Source: Elymus sibiricus
Taxonomy: Eukaryota > Streptophyta > Magnoliopsida > Poales > Poaceae
NCBI GenBank assembly: GCA_039707655.1
Contig: CM077666.1
Span: forward strand, 242,574,166-242,638,165
Length of the DNA stretch: 64,000 nucleotides
Direction: 5' to 3'
Below are positions 34,928 through 46,450 of this stretch, one piece after another (position 1 is the stretch's first letter; the number at the start of each line of letters is the position of its first letter). The position numbers and the translations under genes were made by a program. The notes below the pieces were generated by a model that was given only the letters and a program-made list of their open reading frames with translations, did no database searches and had not been told where the DNA came from.

Positions 34928-36129
34928 CTTGACTGCGGATAATTTCCCTGACAATACCGATGTTTAGACTGCGCATCATGGCAACTAGTCCTCTTTGGTA
35001 ACCTTTCTTTCTTGCCAATAAGGCAGCAGCCCCCGGGCACCGGGTTGTCTTCCCTGTAACGACCCGGAGTTTTTGTATTTGTGAAGACCGACCAAATCTG
35101 ACGAGGCATGTCTGTGTAGCCCCCAAGTCTTAAGACGACTCGAGGAGTCGGCTTGAGATTCTTCATATTTTGACTGTGGCATAAGCCGGCATATAGTTGT
35201 CAGCTGAGAGCTGAATTTTATTGAAGTCAGATGCGTGTGGCGAGTTGATGATCTTCGTGACGCTCGTTGTATCCTTGGTGTTGATAACGCGATGTGAATC
35301 CGCAGAAGGCTGAGGTCAACTGTGGCGGGTCATAGATGATCCTGTATAAGTTCGTGTCAGTAATCCGGACGATGGTTTGTCCCAGCTGTCTGTTGAAGTG
35401 AACCAAACCGCAGCGGCGGCAACTTGTGCGCCTGTCCGTTGAGCCATCCGGTGCAGGCAAAGGCTGATAATATGTTTTTATTTGCTTCCGAGTTGTTGGA
35501 GTAGACCGGGTCACGGGGGCGGCGGCGTCCGTTTGAGCAGTTCATGCAGACGGGCACGGATCCGGTGTGTTGATGTAGATATGAGAGTCAGCCGGTCACC
35601 GGCGTGGATCCGGGGGTCGCCCGTGGCGTTGTAAGCGCGGACGCGCGCGTCGGCCGCGGTTTGTAAATCGGCGCGGTCAGGCGAGTCGGCCGCGGGCGCG
35701 GACAGATGAATCGGCCGCGGCGTGAGCAGATGAGTCGGCCGCATGTTGATGTAGACCGACCCGCATAGTCGGCGGTTTGCACACACGTTCATTGAGAAGT
35801 ACGGCACGGTCGGATGCTGGCGCATGATAACGTTGGCGCGAGCATGATATCCGTGGCACGACGATTGCCCCTGCAGTGATCAATTGTCCTGCATAAAAAA
35901 ATGTATCAATAAAAATCGACTGGCTAGATTTCACCTGAGATATTTTGTTGGAAACGATCAGCTGCGGGGTTGATGATGACTGCGGTGGAGTTTGAAGTCA
36001 ATCGCGGGCGAGTCAGAGATACTCACAATAATTGGCGTGTGTGCTCTTGATGAATTTTGAGCTGACCACACTTTTTTTTGACCAGTCAACCCTCTGTTTC
36101 TTTTTCCAAACAGCCCCGCTGTTGTTTGG

Positions 36130-37325
36130 GTGGCCGGCTACAGCGACTTGGCAGCGAAAGGAGTCTGCGGGGGCGCGCAGCGCGGCCGGCCGTGACGCAC
36201 GGGGCGGAAACGGCAGGAGCGGCACGAGGCAAGGCGGTGGAGGCGGTAGGGCCTGCTCGACGCGCGGCGGCGGAAGCGGCTTGGCGATGGGCCACGGCAA
36301 AAGAGGTGGTGGAAGCGAGGCCGTGCCATAGCGGCAGAGGCGGGGCCGGCTCGAGACTGCGGCGGCGGGTCGAAGGCGGGTCAGGAAGCACCCTGGTGAG
36401 GCAAGGCGGCGCTCGACAAGGTAGAGGCGGGGCCGAGGCGGCTCGGAAGCCGCGACGGCTATGGCGGCTCGCCGTGCGACGGGGTCGCGAGGCGGCTCAC
36501 AGGCAGCTGCTTGAGGCGACGCCGTGGAGGCGGCCGGCGGCTTGCAGTCGAGGCTACAGCCTTAGGGGCGGAGGAGAACCGCAGCAGGCGGCTTGGAGCG
36601 AAACGAGGCGGCTCGCGGTGAGGTAGCGGAGGCGAGTCGAACCACAAAGGCTCTCTGCTAGGCTGTGGCCGGGTCGCGGTAGAAAAGGCGGCTCCGGCGA
36701 GCCACGGCGACAGCGCGGAGACAGGTCCGCTCGAGGTGAGCGCCGTGGAGGCGAGGCGCGACGGCAGAGGTGGGCCAGCCCGAGGCGGCTTGGCGCGACG
36801 GCGAGTGAAGCCGCGGGGGCGGCTTGGAGCGAGGTCGAGCGGAGGCGGCCCGACGCGGCGACTTGAAGTGGGGCCGCGGCTGTGGAAACGGGCCATAACG
36901 GCGGCTCGACGACGACGCCGGCGAGGGGAGGCAGCGGCGGACGGGCCGGCTTGAGGCCCGGTCGTGTCTGCAGCGGCGAAGACGGGCGACTTGGGGCGAG
37001 GCCACAGCTGTGGCCGCAGCGGTGGTGTAAGCGGGTGGCTCAAGGCCGCGGCTGTGAGGTCGAGCGGGGGCGGCTCGGAGGCGGCGGCTCGATACCGGCC
37101 ATGGCAAGGGCAGGCCAGCCCGAGGCGGCTTGGCGCGACGGCGAGGCCAGTAGTTCGGGGCCCTCCGACGGGGACGGTGGCTCGAGGCGCGGCGACTTCG
37201 AAACGGCCGCTTGGAGGCGAGGCCGCTGAGACGGCGATGGAGGCCGGCTCGAGGCGGCACGAGGCGGAGGCAGAGCCACTTGGCGAGAGCAGCTCGGAGG
37301 CGACGGCGGCTTTGGCGCACCGGCG
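36130..37325. repeat. GC-rich low-complexity block
   Basis: About 1.2 kb dominated by GGCGGCTCG, GAGGCG and GGCGAGGC words, continuing at 39058-39230 beyond the solo LTR. Open frames exist on both strands and several phases at once, which is what composition alone produces; none has a domain. Confidence 0.75.
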
Positions 37326-39057
37326 TGTTGGGGAACGTAGTAATAATTCAAAATTTTCCTACGTGTCACCAAGATCAATCTAGGAGATGCTAGCAACGAG
37401 AGAGAGGGAGTGCATCTTCATACCCTTGAAGATCGCTAAGCGGAAGCGTTACAAAGAACGCGGTTGATGGAGTCGTACTCGCGGCGATTCAAATCGCGGA
37501 AGATCCGATCCAAGCGCCGAACGGACGGCGCCTCCGCGTTCAACACACGTACAGCCCGGGGACGTCTCCTCCTTCTTGATCCAGCAAGGGGGAAGGAGAA
37601 GTTGAGGGAGAGCTCCGGCAGCACGACGGCGTGGTGGCGGTGGAGCTCGTGGTTCTCCGGCAGAGCTTTGCTAAGCGCTACGGAGGAGGAGGAGGTGTAG
37701 GAAGGGGGAAGGGCTGCGCCAGGGGAAGGGTGTGCGGCTGCCCTCTCACCCCCCACTATTTATAGGGGGAAGGGGAGAGGGGGCCGGCCCCCTAGATCCA
37801 TCTAGAGGGGGGGTGGCGGCCCTCCGGGGGGCGGCGGCCCCCCTAGGGTTTCCAACCCTAGGCGCCTTGGGCCCTTGGGGGGCGGCGGCCCCCCTAGGGT
37901 TTCCAACCCTAGGCGCCTTGGGCCCTTGGGGGGCGCACCAGCCCACTAAGGGGCTGGTTCCCACCTAACTACAGCCCATTAAGTCCTCCGGGGCAGGTGG
38001 ACCCCCGGAACCCCTTCGGTGGTCCCGGTACAATACCGATAAACCCCGAAACCTTTCCGGTGACTGAAATTGGACTTCCCATATATAAATCTTCACCTCT
38101 GGACCATTCCGGAACTCCTCGTGATGTCTGGGATCTCATCCGGGACTCCGAACAACTTTCGGTAACCACATACAATTCCCATTACAACTCTAGCGTCACC
38201 GAACCTTAAGTGTGTAGACCCTACGGGTTCGGGAACCATGCAGTCATGACCGAGACACCTCTCCGGCCAATAACCAATAGCGGGATCTGGATACCCATAT
38301 TGGCTCCCACATGTTCCACGATGATCTCATCGGATGAACCACGATGTCGGGGATTCAATTAATCCCGTATACAATTCCCTTTGTCCATCGGTATGTTACT
38401 TGCCCGAGATTCGATCGTCGGTATCCCTATACCTTGTTCAATCTCGTTACCGGCAAGTCTCTTTACTCGTTCCGTAACACATGATCCCGTGACTAACTCC
38501 TTAGTCACATTGAGCTCATTATGATGATGTATTACCGAGTGGGCCCAGAGATACCTCTCCGTCACACGGAGTGACAAATCCCAGTCTCGATTCGTGCCAA
38601 CCCAACAAACACTTTCGGAGACACCTGTAGTGCACCTTTATAGTCACCTAGTTACGTTGTGACGTTTGATACACCCAAAGCATTCCTACGGTATCCGGGA
38701 GTTGCACAATCTCATGGTCTAAGGAAATGATACTTGACATTAGAAAAGCTCTAGCAGACGAACTACACGATCTTGTGCTATGCTTAGGATTGGGTCTTGT
38801 CCATCACATCATTCTCCTAATGATGTGATCCCGTTATCAACGACATCCAATGTCCATGGCCAGGAAACCATGACCATCTATTGATCAACGAGCTAGTCAT
38901 CTAGAGGCTCACTAGGGACATGGTGTGGTCTATGTATTCACACATGTATTACGGTTTCCGGCTAATACAATTATAGCATGAACAATAGACAATTATCATG
39001 AACAAGGAAATATAATAATAACCATTTTATTATTGCCTCTAGGGCATATTTCCAACA
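37326..39057 (-). mobile_element. Solo LTR of an Angela/WIS/BARE-1-type copia element
   Basis: 1732 bp flanked by a perfect CGGCG duplication (37321-37325, 39058-39062). On the minus strand it starts TGTTGGAAATATGCCCTAGA and ends ACTACGTTCCCCAACA, the signature of this very abundant Triticeae family. No interior is present, so the element was lost by recombination between its LTRs. It contains a two-copy tandem block at 37828-37945. Confidence 0.93.
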
Positions 39058-39680
39058 CGGCGAGGAGAGGCCGCAGAAGCAGCGGGCCGGCGAAGGCGGC
39101 CAGGCAGGGCCGGAGTGGTCGCGGCGAGCCACGGCGGCGGCTCAGCGCGAGACGAGCCCGCAGCTGTGCGGCGGGCCACGGCGGAGGCGGCGCCTCGGGG
39201 GCTTGAGGCCGCGGCGGCTGATGCGGTGAATCCGGTCGCTCTCTTTTCTTCCTTCCTTTTTTTTAGTCTGCAGTTTGTAGTAAAAAATATCGGCTCCCTC
39301 GGGGCTTGACCTGATTCCATGTACTCTGGTTTGGAGTCGAAATAGCAGCAGAGCAGGCATACATGATGCAACAGGATGGTGCGTATGTACGTGAGGGTAG
39401 CGGCTGATCGAACACGTCCTCTTCAGAACTTTGTCGGTCTCGGTGACTCAAAAACAATCAGATGAATCGCAGGACGGCGGTGGCGGGCGGGCCGCAACCC
39501 TAATCTCTCCCGAACTTATATCTCATAGATTGTAAATCTGGACTGATGAACTCGAAGCTGATGCAGATCCTTCCAAACTGGGTCTTCTTCATCCGTCCAA
39601 TTGCAAACTGCTCAATCCCTGGAAGAGCTCCCTCCAAGAACTCAACACCACCGTGCGCTGGCCCCACGGTGGGCGCCAAC

Positions 39681-40451
39681 TGTCGTGGTTTTTTCACGGC
39701 AGATGTCCTTGTGAAAGGACTTAGTGGTGAGGCCATCGCAACTAGGTGGTAGCTTGAACGGGGTTGATCGGAATCGAGAGACGCGAGTTTTACCCAGGTT
39801 CGGCCCCTCGCGGTGGAGGTAAAAGCCTACATCCTGCTTGATTGATATTGATGATCATAGTATTGATTACAAGGATGCTGTTTCCCTGTCTCTATTTCGA
39901 GAGCTAACAAAACATCTGTCTCGGGACTTGTCTGTCTATCTTCACCTCTAAAAAACTCGTCCCTCTTGGGGTGCCCTGCCCTCCTTATATAAGTTGAAGG
40001 GGCGGCTTACATGAGATTCCGGGTTATACCCGTGATTGGAGTCCTACTCTAAGTCATCCGTGTCTTCCAAGCTAAAGGGTCTCCATCTTGTATTTTGACT
40101 CTTTCTTGACGGAACCTCGCCCGGGTCACTGTAGCAGGCCGGGTTAACCTCAGGCCTGGCACTGTAGCAGACCGGGTTAACTTTAGGCATGGCACTGTAG
40201 CAGGCCGGGTTAACTTTAGGCCTGGCACTGTAGCAGGCCGGGTTAACTTCAGGCATGGCACTGTAGTAGACGGGTTAACTTCACGCATGGCACTGTAGCA
40301 ACCGGGTTAACTTCAGGCCTGGCACTGTAGCAGGCCGGGTCATACTTCGGCCGGGTCTCATCCTCAGGGTGACTTAAGCCCAGAGATGACTTAACCTCAG
40401 GGCGACTTAACGTCATGAGCCGGGTCATATCGTGGAGTTATATCCCCGACA
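39681..40451 (-). repeat. 5' LTR of the GC-rich gypsy-like element
   Basis: 771 bp on the minus strand; carries the seven-unit tandem array at 40126-40345 in its upstream half and a TATA-like TATATAAG on the plus strand near 39993. Confidence 0.75.
40126..40345. repeat. Seven-copy tandem array, unit about 34 bp
   Basis: Units of the form CACTGTAGCAGGCCGGGTTA plus ACTTYAGGCMTGG. Units five and six have lost bases, and the last runs into GGGTCATACTTCGG. Because it lies in the LTR upstream region it may act as a promoter repeat. Confidence 0.88.
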
Positions 40452-42449
40452 ACGTGGGCGGTGATCTGTGAGGCTTTGGGCAAGCCGGACTGGACGCCGA
40501 CCCCGCAGGACTCCCTCGACCTATGGTTATGTGGCAGGCAAGGGCCTAACAACTTGAGACGGAAGGATCTCCACACTATCTTCATACTAACAATTTGGGA
40601 ACCGTGGAAGCATCGGAATGTTGTTGTGTTTGATGGGGCATCTCCTTCGATGGAGCTACTTCTACGAAGGGTGAGGTCCGAAGGCATGGTATGGTCGGTA
40701 GCCGGCAAGTTTAAAGGGAATGTTGACCCCTTCTTCCGTAGATTAGAGAGGTGGACGAGTAGAGTAGCGTTGTATTGAGACATTTGTAAAACTGTGGCGG
40801 AGGCACTCTTTGCCTTTCTTCTTTAATATATGATATGCACACTCGTGCATATTCGAGAAAAAAAAGAATTAAGGTTTATCGAACCAGTAGGAGTTTCTGC
40901 AGCAAACAAAATCTTCGGTACCTGCATACAAAACACAAGACACTCTTGTCCCCAATATTTTAAAAAGGTTGTCAATCTTCTTGTCTTGCTAGTTACAAGG
41001 GTAAATTGCACCGTATAGTAGGATTTGATAGTTAGGTAAAATAAATAAAATGGTACATCAGATAAAAGTATTTTTGACGGGTTTTTTGGTAAAGGAAAAA
41101 AATATACCTCCGGGGGCATAGGTTCACTAGAGGCATCACTCCACAAGATAAGTGTGGTGTGATGGACAAATTACAATTGGACAACTATTAAATTACAATA
41201 TCTATATTCATGACTATGACCATTCATGGCATAATCTTGCATAGGCATTACATCCATGATATGTAGACCGTTATCCTACTACATCTACAGCTAATACTCC
41301 ACCCACCCCAAGATCGCTATCATCTCGAAGTATTAACTTTATAATAAACAGAGCATTGCAATAAGCATGATGACATGATGTAGACGGTAAAACTATCATC
41401 TAAGTGCGATAAAGAAACCATCGTTTTCTTCTTAGTGGCAACAATACAATACGTGTTCGTTCCCTTTCTATCACTGTGATAGATCACCACAATATTGAAC
41501 ATACTACCATGCATAACTCCCTCTGAAGAACTACCTATCAATCTTGGCTAGAGAAGACAAATAGATCGAAGAGCATACATGACTACTTAATTATGCAACA
41601 AATAAATTTCAAAAGATTCAATATAATTCAGTGAACAATCTGATCATAAAGTGACAATTCATCATATCCCAACAAACACAACCACTGATTAAATCATATT
41701 GATCCCGATCATGTGAGGCAGCTCACATGAAGTTTGTATTGAATCACAAGGGAGAGAGGATTCCATCTAGCTACTGTTATGGACCATAAGGGCCTAAGAA
41801 AACTACTCACACATAGTCATGGTGGCAGCAAGGTTGATGAAGATGGCTCCGGCAATGGATTCCTCCTACGGAAGGGTGCCGGAACAGGCCTCCATATTGG
41901 ATCTCCCCAAAACAAGAACTTGCGTCGGCGAAAAAATCGCAAAAAAATGGTACAGAGGGTTTCTCGAATTATGGCATTTATAGGCGAAAAATCAGCGTAA
42001 GGCGGTGCCAGGAGTCCCCACACGGCCTCCCCATGCAGGTGGGGCCCGAGTCACGTCACCTGGCTGCGTGGGGGCCTGGGGTGGCCCCCTGGCCCCTCCC
42101 AACACTTTCTGGAATCTTCATACCTTCAAGAAAATCGCCGTAAATCCCTGTGGTATTTTGAGCTTCGTAGATATTGATTTTCTGAAAAGTCAAAAACATG
42201 CAGCAAACAACAATTGGCTCTCCAGAACAATAAAAAAATGCTATAAAAATATATACAAAAGTGACATTATAATAGCATGAAACAAACAAAAATTATAAAT
42301 ACGTTTGAGACGTATTAGCATCCTCAAGCTTAATCCATGCTCGTCTTCGAGTAGGTAGATGATAAAACAAATATAATTTTTGATGTGGAATGCTACCTAG
42401 CATGTTCTTAATCTAATGAGTACGTAGGAACACTTGTTTAGGGAACCTT

Positions 42450-44192
42450 TTGCTCAGGTTGTTATTCGACAACCCTTTCAACCGCAGTTTTCTTCGGCGG
42501 ATGCTGTTCAACATTTTCTTTCGCATTCCGCTTGGTCTTGAGCAAATGTTTCGTGGCATCAATGTGCCCCTTGACCAACACATTGTATTTTGTCTTTTCT
42601 GGCTGATGATCAATGCAGATTTTCTGAACCACGATGTCAAGACCATAGTGAAATCTATTTCTTATCATAGAAACAGTCTTGTTCAACTCCCGATAAGTAT
42701 CCTCAAGTTCTCAGATCACAAACTTGGAGATGGCAGACTTTATCTTTTGGTCGGTTTCATTTTTCTCAAGAATGAGAGCAGTTGGATCAGCAGACGCCTC
42801 TTTGATTTCATCAACAAGCTTGCTAGCTTGGACAATTACCTCTTGGGGAATAGGCAGATCAGAGAAATTTCCATCAAAAGGGTTCACAAATTCATCCAGT
42901 TTCTCAATGATGAATATGTGATCATAATTGTGTGGAGCATCATTATCTTCAGCAATAGTAGCTGCAGCAACTGTCATTTCAATAGGGTTAACTGGAGCGG
43001 TGGGAGCAAAGATGCCAACGACTGTAAAATCGTCGGAACATATTCTGGAGCAGCTTTCTCGGAAACATTTGTTTCAGCTACCTTTTCTTCATAAGCATGT
43101 GCAGCTTTCTCGGATGGAGCTGAAAGCTTTGGGACGGAGGGTTGAGGTATTTTTCTCTCTGGGCTTAGCTGCAGCCAGCGAAGTGTCAACAATCAAGTCT
43201 TGTAAATTTATTGTAGTAGCTGAGGGAGTGGTATTCACTGTTTGCTTCATGGTGACAACAGTGGTCGGGGTCTTGCGAAGTTTAATCTTCGACTTCTAAG
43301 GAGGTGGAGCTGACTGAGTGAGCATTCGTAGTGTTGTCTCAGTGGTGATGTTGACAAATTCACTAACAGGAGTGGAAACATTTTCATCAAGGCGGATTGG
43401 AGGATCATCATCTTCTGAAGAACTATCACAATCAGCTTCTTCTGCCGCCTGTTTCTTTTTCTTGTTGACAGACTTCTTCTATACTCGTGAAGAACCAGCA
43501 CTATTTTTATCATGCTTTCTCTTCGAGGGGCCTTCGTCGAGACTGAGCTCTCTGCATTTCTGAACATCTTGCCTTGTGGGCTCGGTGTTCTTCTTTTCTT
43601 TCAGCTTGTCTTTCTGCTTCTTTCTCTCATTCCTCTCAGCATTAATTGCGCGACATGCAACTTCCCGAGGATTATACGTTTGCTTCATTATAGAGGATGG
43701 ATTGGGATTGTGTGGTGGTGGAGGGCTCTGGTCTGTGTCATTTTCCATTAGTGACAACAAGGTGTGTCAGTCGCCCCAAGGTGGAGTGAAAGCAAACCGC
43801 TTGGCGCACCGAGGATGAACTATCTGGAAGTTGAACCATTTGGTGGCCCAATATCCCGGAATCTTTTGCATACGTGTTCTCCTCTGTGTTTTTGTTTCTC
43901 CTGAAACATTTTTGTATCGGTCATGTGACATCAATTCTGTTGAATTTTCCTCAGGTTTACGACCACCTCTCTTTTTCTTGACCATGGGATTTCCATCAGC
44001 ATCACACTCAGGTGATATTCTCTTTTGCTTCGGATGGCTTAAAGTTGGTCCCTGAGCTTTTGACTCATCTGCGATACACATGACAGTGTCTTCGCTCACT
44101 TCATTGTGACCTATTGGTTTTGCAGAGTCTTCGACAGAGTCCATATTCCTGTGAATTAGAATAGGTGCAAGGGACAATGGGAATAGATTCAT
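42450..44192 (-). pseudogene. Decayed unknown reading frame inside the minus-strand gypsy element
   Basis: From 44192 down to about 42450 one minus-strand frame holds a continuous lysine/glutamate-rich protein of roughly 570 codons, broken by four clear in-frame stops: TGA 43767-43769, TAG 43479-43481, TAG 43297-43299, TGA 42711-42713. Between about 43190 and 42980 the plausible reading moves to another frame (SEKAAHAYEEKVAE) and returns. The N-terminus has MVKKKRGGRKPEEN and KWFNFQIVHPRC; later parts are acidic (SSSEDDDPP). I recognise no gag, pol or envelope domain. Position next to the 3' LTR at 42317 suggests an element-encoded or captured protein. Confidence 0.5.
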
Positions 44193-44942
44193 GAGTACGC
44201 ACAGAGTAAGTTTTCGAAGAAAAGCATTTTTTTGAGAGGTTAAACTTAGATCTTGAGTTAAGTTTCGGCTGAAGTAATAGTCATAGGTTTCATGCTAGTG
44301 TATCTGAAACAAATCCACTAAAATAAAAACTTTTCATTTGAATCGTATGAAATAAAACACAAACCGTAGATCTGAGATTTGATGCGAGGAAAAACTACAA
44401 CCCACATAATTTTTTTACCCTGAAGATTTATAGATCTGATAAATACAGCAAAATGCGAGAATATTACCGCAGACGAACACGAGCAAGAACGAATAGAGGA
44501 CTGAGTTCGATGCAGCACGTACCCGAACTTGGTGACGTGCGGCTGCTACGGCGGCATGGCGAAAGGGATTATCCGCGACGGCGAGGAAGAACTCTGGCGA
44601 CGCCTTTTCGGCAGCGTAGTGGCAAAGGCGATCATTGGCGTCGAGGCAGAGCAACAGTACTCGGTGAGGCAAGGGTTTCGGGAACCGCTGAATGAGGGAG
44701 ACGGCGGGTATTTATATGTGAAAAAGAACAACCGCCCCACTGATCAGATCGAACAGTCCAAAAAGATGGACGTTTAGGATTTTGCGGCGAGGATTTTGTG
44801 GCAGTTTTTCGTGAGCACGTGGCAACTATAAAGATAGGTGTCTCCTGACTTGAGCGGGAAAACCCATATTTCGGAGGGCTTGTGCCAAATTATATCTTTT
44901 TCGGAGTGACATCATTCTCATAGACAAGGATGCCAGAGAAAG
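44193..44942 (-). promoter_or_regulatory. Upstream region of the decayed frame, with a TATA box
   Basis: On the minus strand a TATA-like CATATAAATACCCGCC lies at about 44705-44719, roughly 515 bases before the first ATG of the decayed frame. The GC-rich stretch 44690-44500 looks like a leader with several small frames. Whether this is an element promoter or that of a captured gene cannot be told. Confidence 0.35.
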
Positions 44943-45417
44943 TGTAGGAAACATGCCCTAAAGGCAATAATATTGTATTATTATATTTCCATTTTCATAA
45001 TTAAGAGTTTATATTTCATGCTATAACTGCTATGATCCTGGAATATGCGATCAAATGGAAAACTCATATGCACGTGTGGAATGATAAATGATAAAGAATA
45101 GGTTCCTAGTCTCGCCTCTAAGACTGGCTCAAGTGTTGTTGGTGATGTTTTCCGGATCTTAGGATATCGTTAAGTGTAACGATAGTCCTAAAACAACATT
45201 GAGAGTGTGACATTAGGAGAACGATCATATTGAATCGACCCAAACTTGTTTGTTATACTTTGAGATAATATCGTTTGAGATCAATTGTTATAACACAGAG
45301 TGTTAGCATGTGTTTTAGTTCCTCAGACCATGAGAGTATCGTAGTCACTTCCTACCGTGCGGTGGACTTTGGGGTTGCTCAAACGTCATCTGTAACACGA
45401 TGATCATAACGACACCT
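44943..45417 (+). mobile_element. Copia LTR fragment
   Basis: Starts TGTAGGAAACATGCCCTAAA followed by GGCAATAATATT, a relative of the Angela-type LTR start in plus orientation. It is cut at 45417 by the next LTR. Confidence 0.65.
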
Positions 45418-46450
45418 GATACGTCCATTTTGCATCATGATTTCCTACTGTTATTTATAATGTTTTAGTTCAATATTTTACTCTATGATGCAATTCTTAT
45501 GACTTTTCTATCTTATTATGCAAGATTTATATGAAGAGGGAAATTGCTGGCAGCTGGAATTCTGGACCTGAAAAGAGCTACAGCAGAGATAGCTATTCTC
45601 CGGAGCTCCAAATGGCCTGAAAATTTACGGAGAATTATTTTGGAATTAATAAAAAATACTGGAAGAAGAATCACCAAGAGGGGCCCCACCAGTGAGCCAC
45701 AAGCTCAGGTGGCGCCACCCTGGGGCGCGCCGTGTGAGCTTGTGGGCCCACCAACAGTCCTCTGTGGCCCATCTTATCCTATATGATGTCATTTGCCCTA
45801 GAAAAAAAGAAGAGAAGACTTTCGGGACGAAGCGCTGCCGTCTCAAGGCGGAACCTGATGGGGTCACCTACCACCGGTAGGGACAAGGACCTGACATCTA
45901 GGGCCCACCTAAGGCCCACGCCATTATTCAGAGACCCCAGGGTCACAGGTGCAATCGGACGCACACTGCGAAAGATTCACTCGGACCTTGCGTGGACAAC
46001 ACTCGGACGCCCACCCTCCAGTCGGCCGGTCGCCACCACTCGGACAGAGGAGACATAAGGACGGCGTGGGAGCTGCAACGGTCGAGTAGTCTTCAACTAG
46101 GCTTTAAACATAGTTATGGCTACCGTTACCTGTAACTGTCGTAGTCATAGCTGTATTAAACATCCTTAACTGTTGTAGTTATTGTCATTAATGCCCTAAC
46201 GACGTGGTGGTGAAGAGGCCGCAGCGCACTCCTATATAAGCCGCCCTCTCCCTCCATCACAGGGGTCGGCATCCCTTGTAATCACATCCCCCAAGAGCAA
46301 ACAAGCCTCCGGGCAACGAGACGTAGGGCTATTACCTTCTCCGAGAGGGGCCCGAACTCATAAAAACCGAGTGTCACACCTGTGTTGTAGCTAGGCTCTG
46401 CCCCTTCCTTCGTACCCCCAGTATTCATTGTCAGGTTAGCAACCACGACA
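45418..46450 (+). repeat. Gypsy LTR sequence leading into the gag region
   Basis: Starts TGATACGTCCATTTTGCATC and ends CCACGACA directly before a primer-binding site (46451-46468, GTTGGCGCCCACCGTGGG). A TATA-like CTATATAAGCC is at 46231-46241. It is either one 1033-bp LTR or two LTR pieces joined near 45780; I could not decide. Confidence 0.6.

Larger units (their letters stand above)
34228..40451 (-). mobile_element. GC-rich gypsy-like LTR element, minus strand, 3' LTR missing
   Basis: The minus strand opens with an LTR (40451-39681, TGTCGGGGATATAAC to CCACGACA), followed at once by a primer-binding site GTTGGCGCCCACCGTGGGGC (39680-39661). The interior has no recognisable gag or pol; much of it (39230-39058 and 37325-36130) is a GC-rich repeat of GGCGGCTCGAGG-type phrases. 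36000-34228 is less repetitive and carries GCCGGCTT motifs. No matching 3' LTR is found, so either it was lost or two elements are joined. This looks like a large non-coding (LARD-like) derivative. An Angela-type solo LTR sits inside at 37326-39057. Confidence 0.6.
33902..40864 (+). mobile_element. 5'-truncated LINE, split by a gypsy-like element
   Basis: Flanked by a 10-bp target duplication AGAATTAAGG (33892-33901, 40865-40874) and ending in a poly-A tract at about 40852-40864. The left part (33902-34227) reads the C-terminal zinc-finger region of a LINE reverse transcriptase (ACPLCDQEEETINH), the right part (40452-40864) the following segment (ICEALGKPDWTPTPQDSLDL and DLHTIFILTIWEPWKHRN). 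About ten codons at the junction are missing. Only the last 0.74 kb of the LINE was copied. Confidence 0.82.
33831..42317 (-). mobile_element. 3' LTR of a minus-strand gypsy element, split by nested insertions
   Basis: Minus strand starts TAATACGTCTCAAACGTATT at 42317 and ends CCCAACCA at 33831. The LTR proper is 33831-33901 plus 40875-42317, about 1.5 kb. The two parts join through a broken sentence typical of this LTR class: CCCAAGTGTAAGGG on the left and TATCGAACCAGTAGGAG on the right. A LINE with nested elements occupies the middle. The polypurine-side interior continues from 42318 rightwards. No 5' LTR remains. Confidence 0.7.

Noticed and set aside
36078..37383. Several overlapping 100-220 codon frames on both strands
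   Set aside because: They arise from GC-rich low-complexity sequence; amino acid content is that of the repeat and no domain is present.
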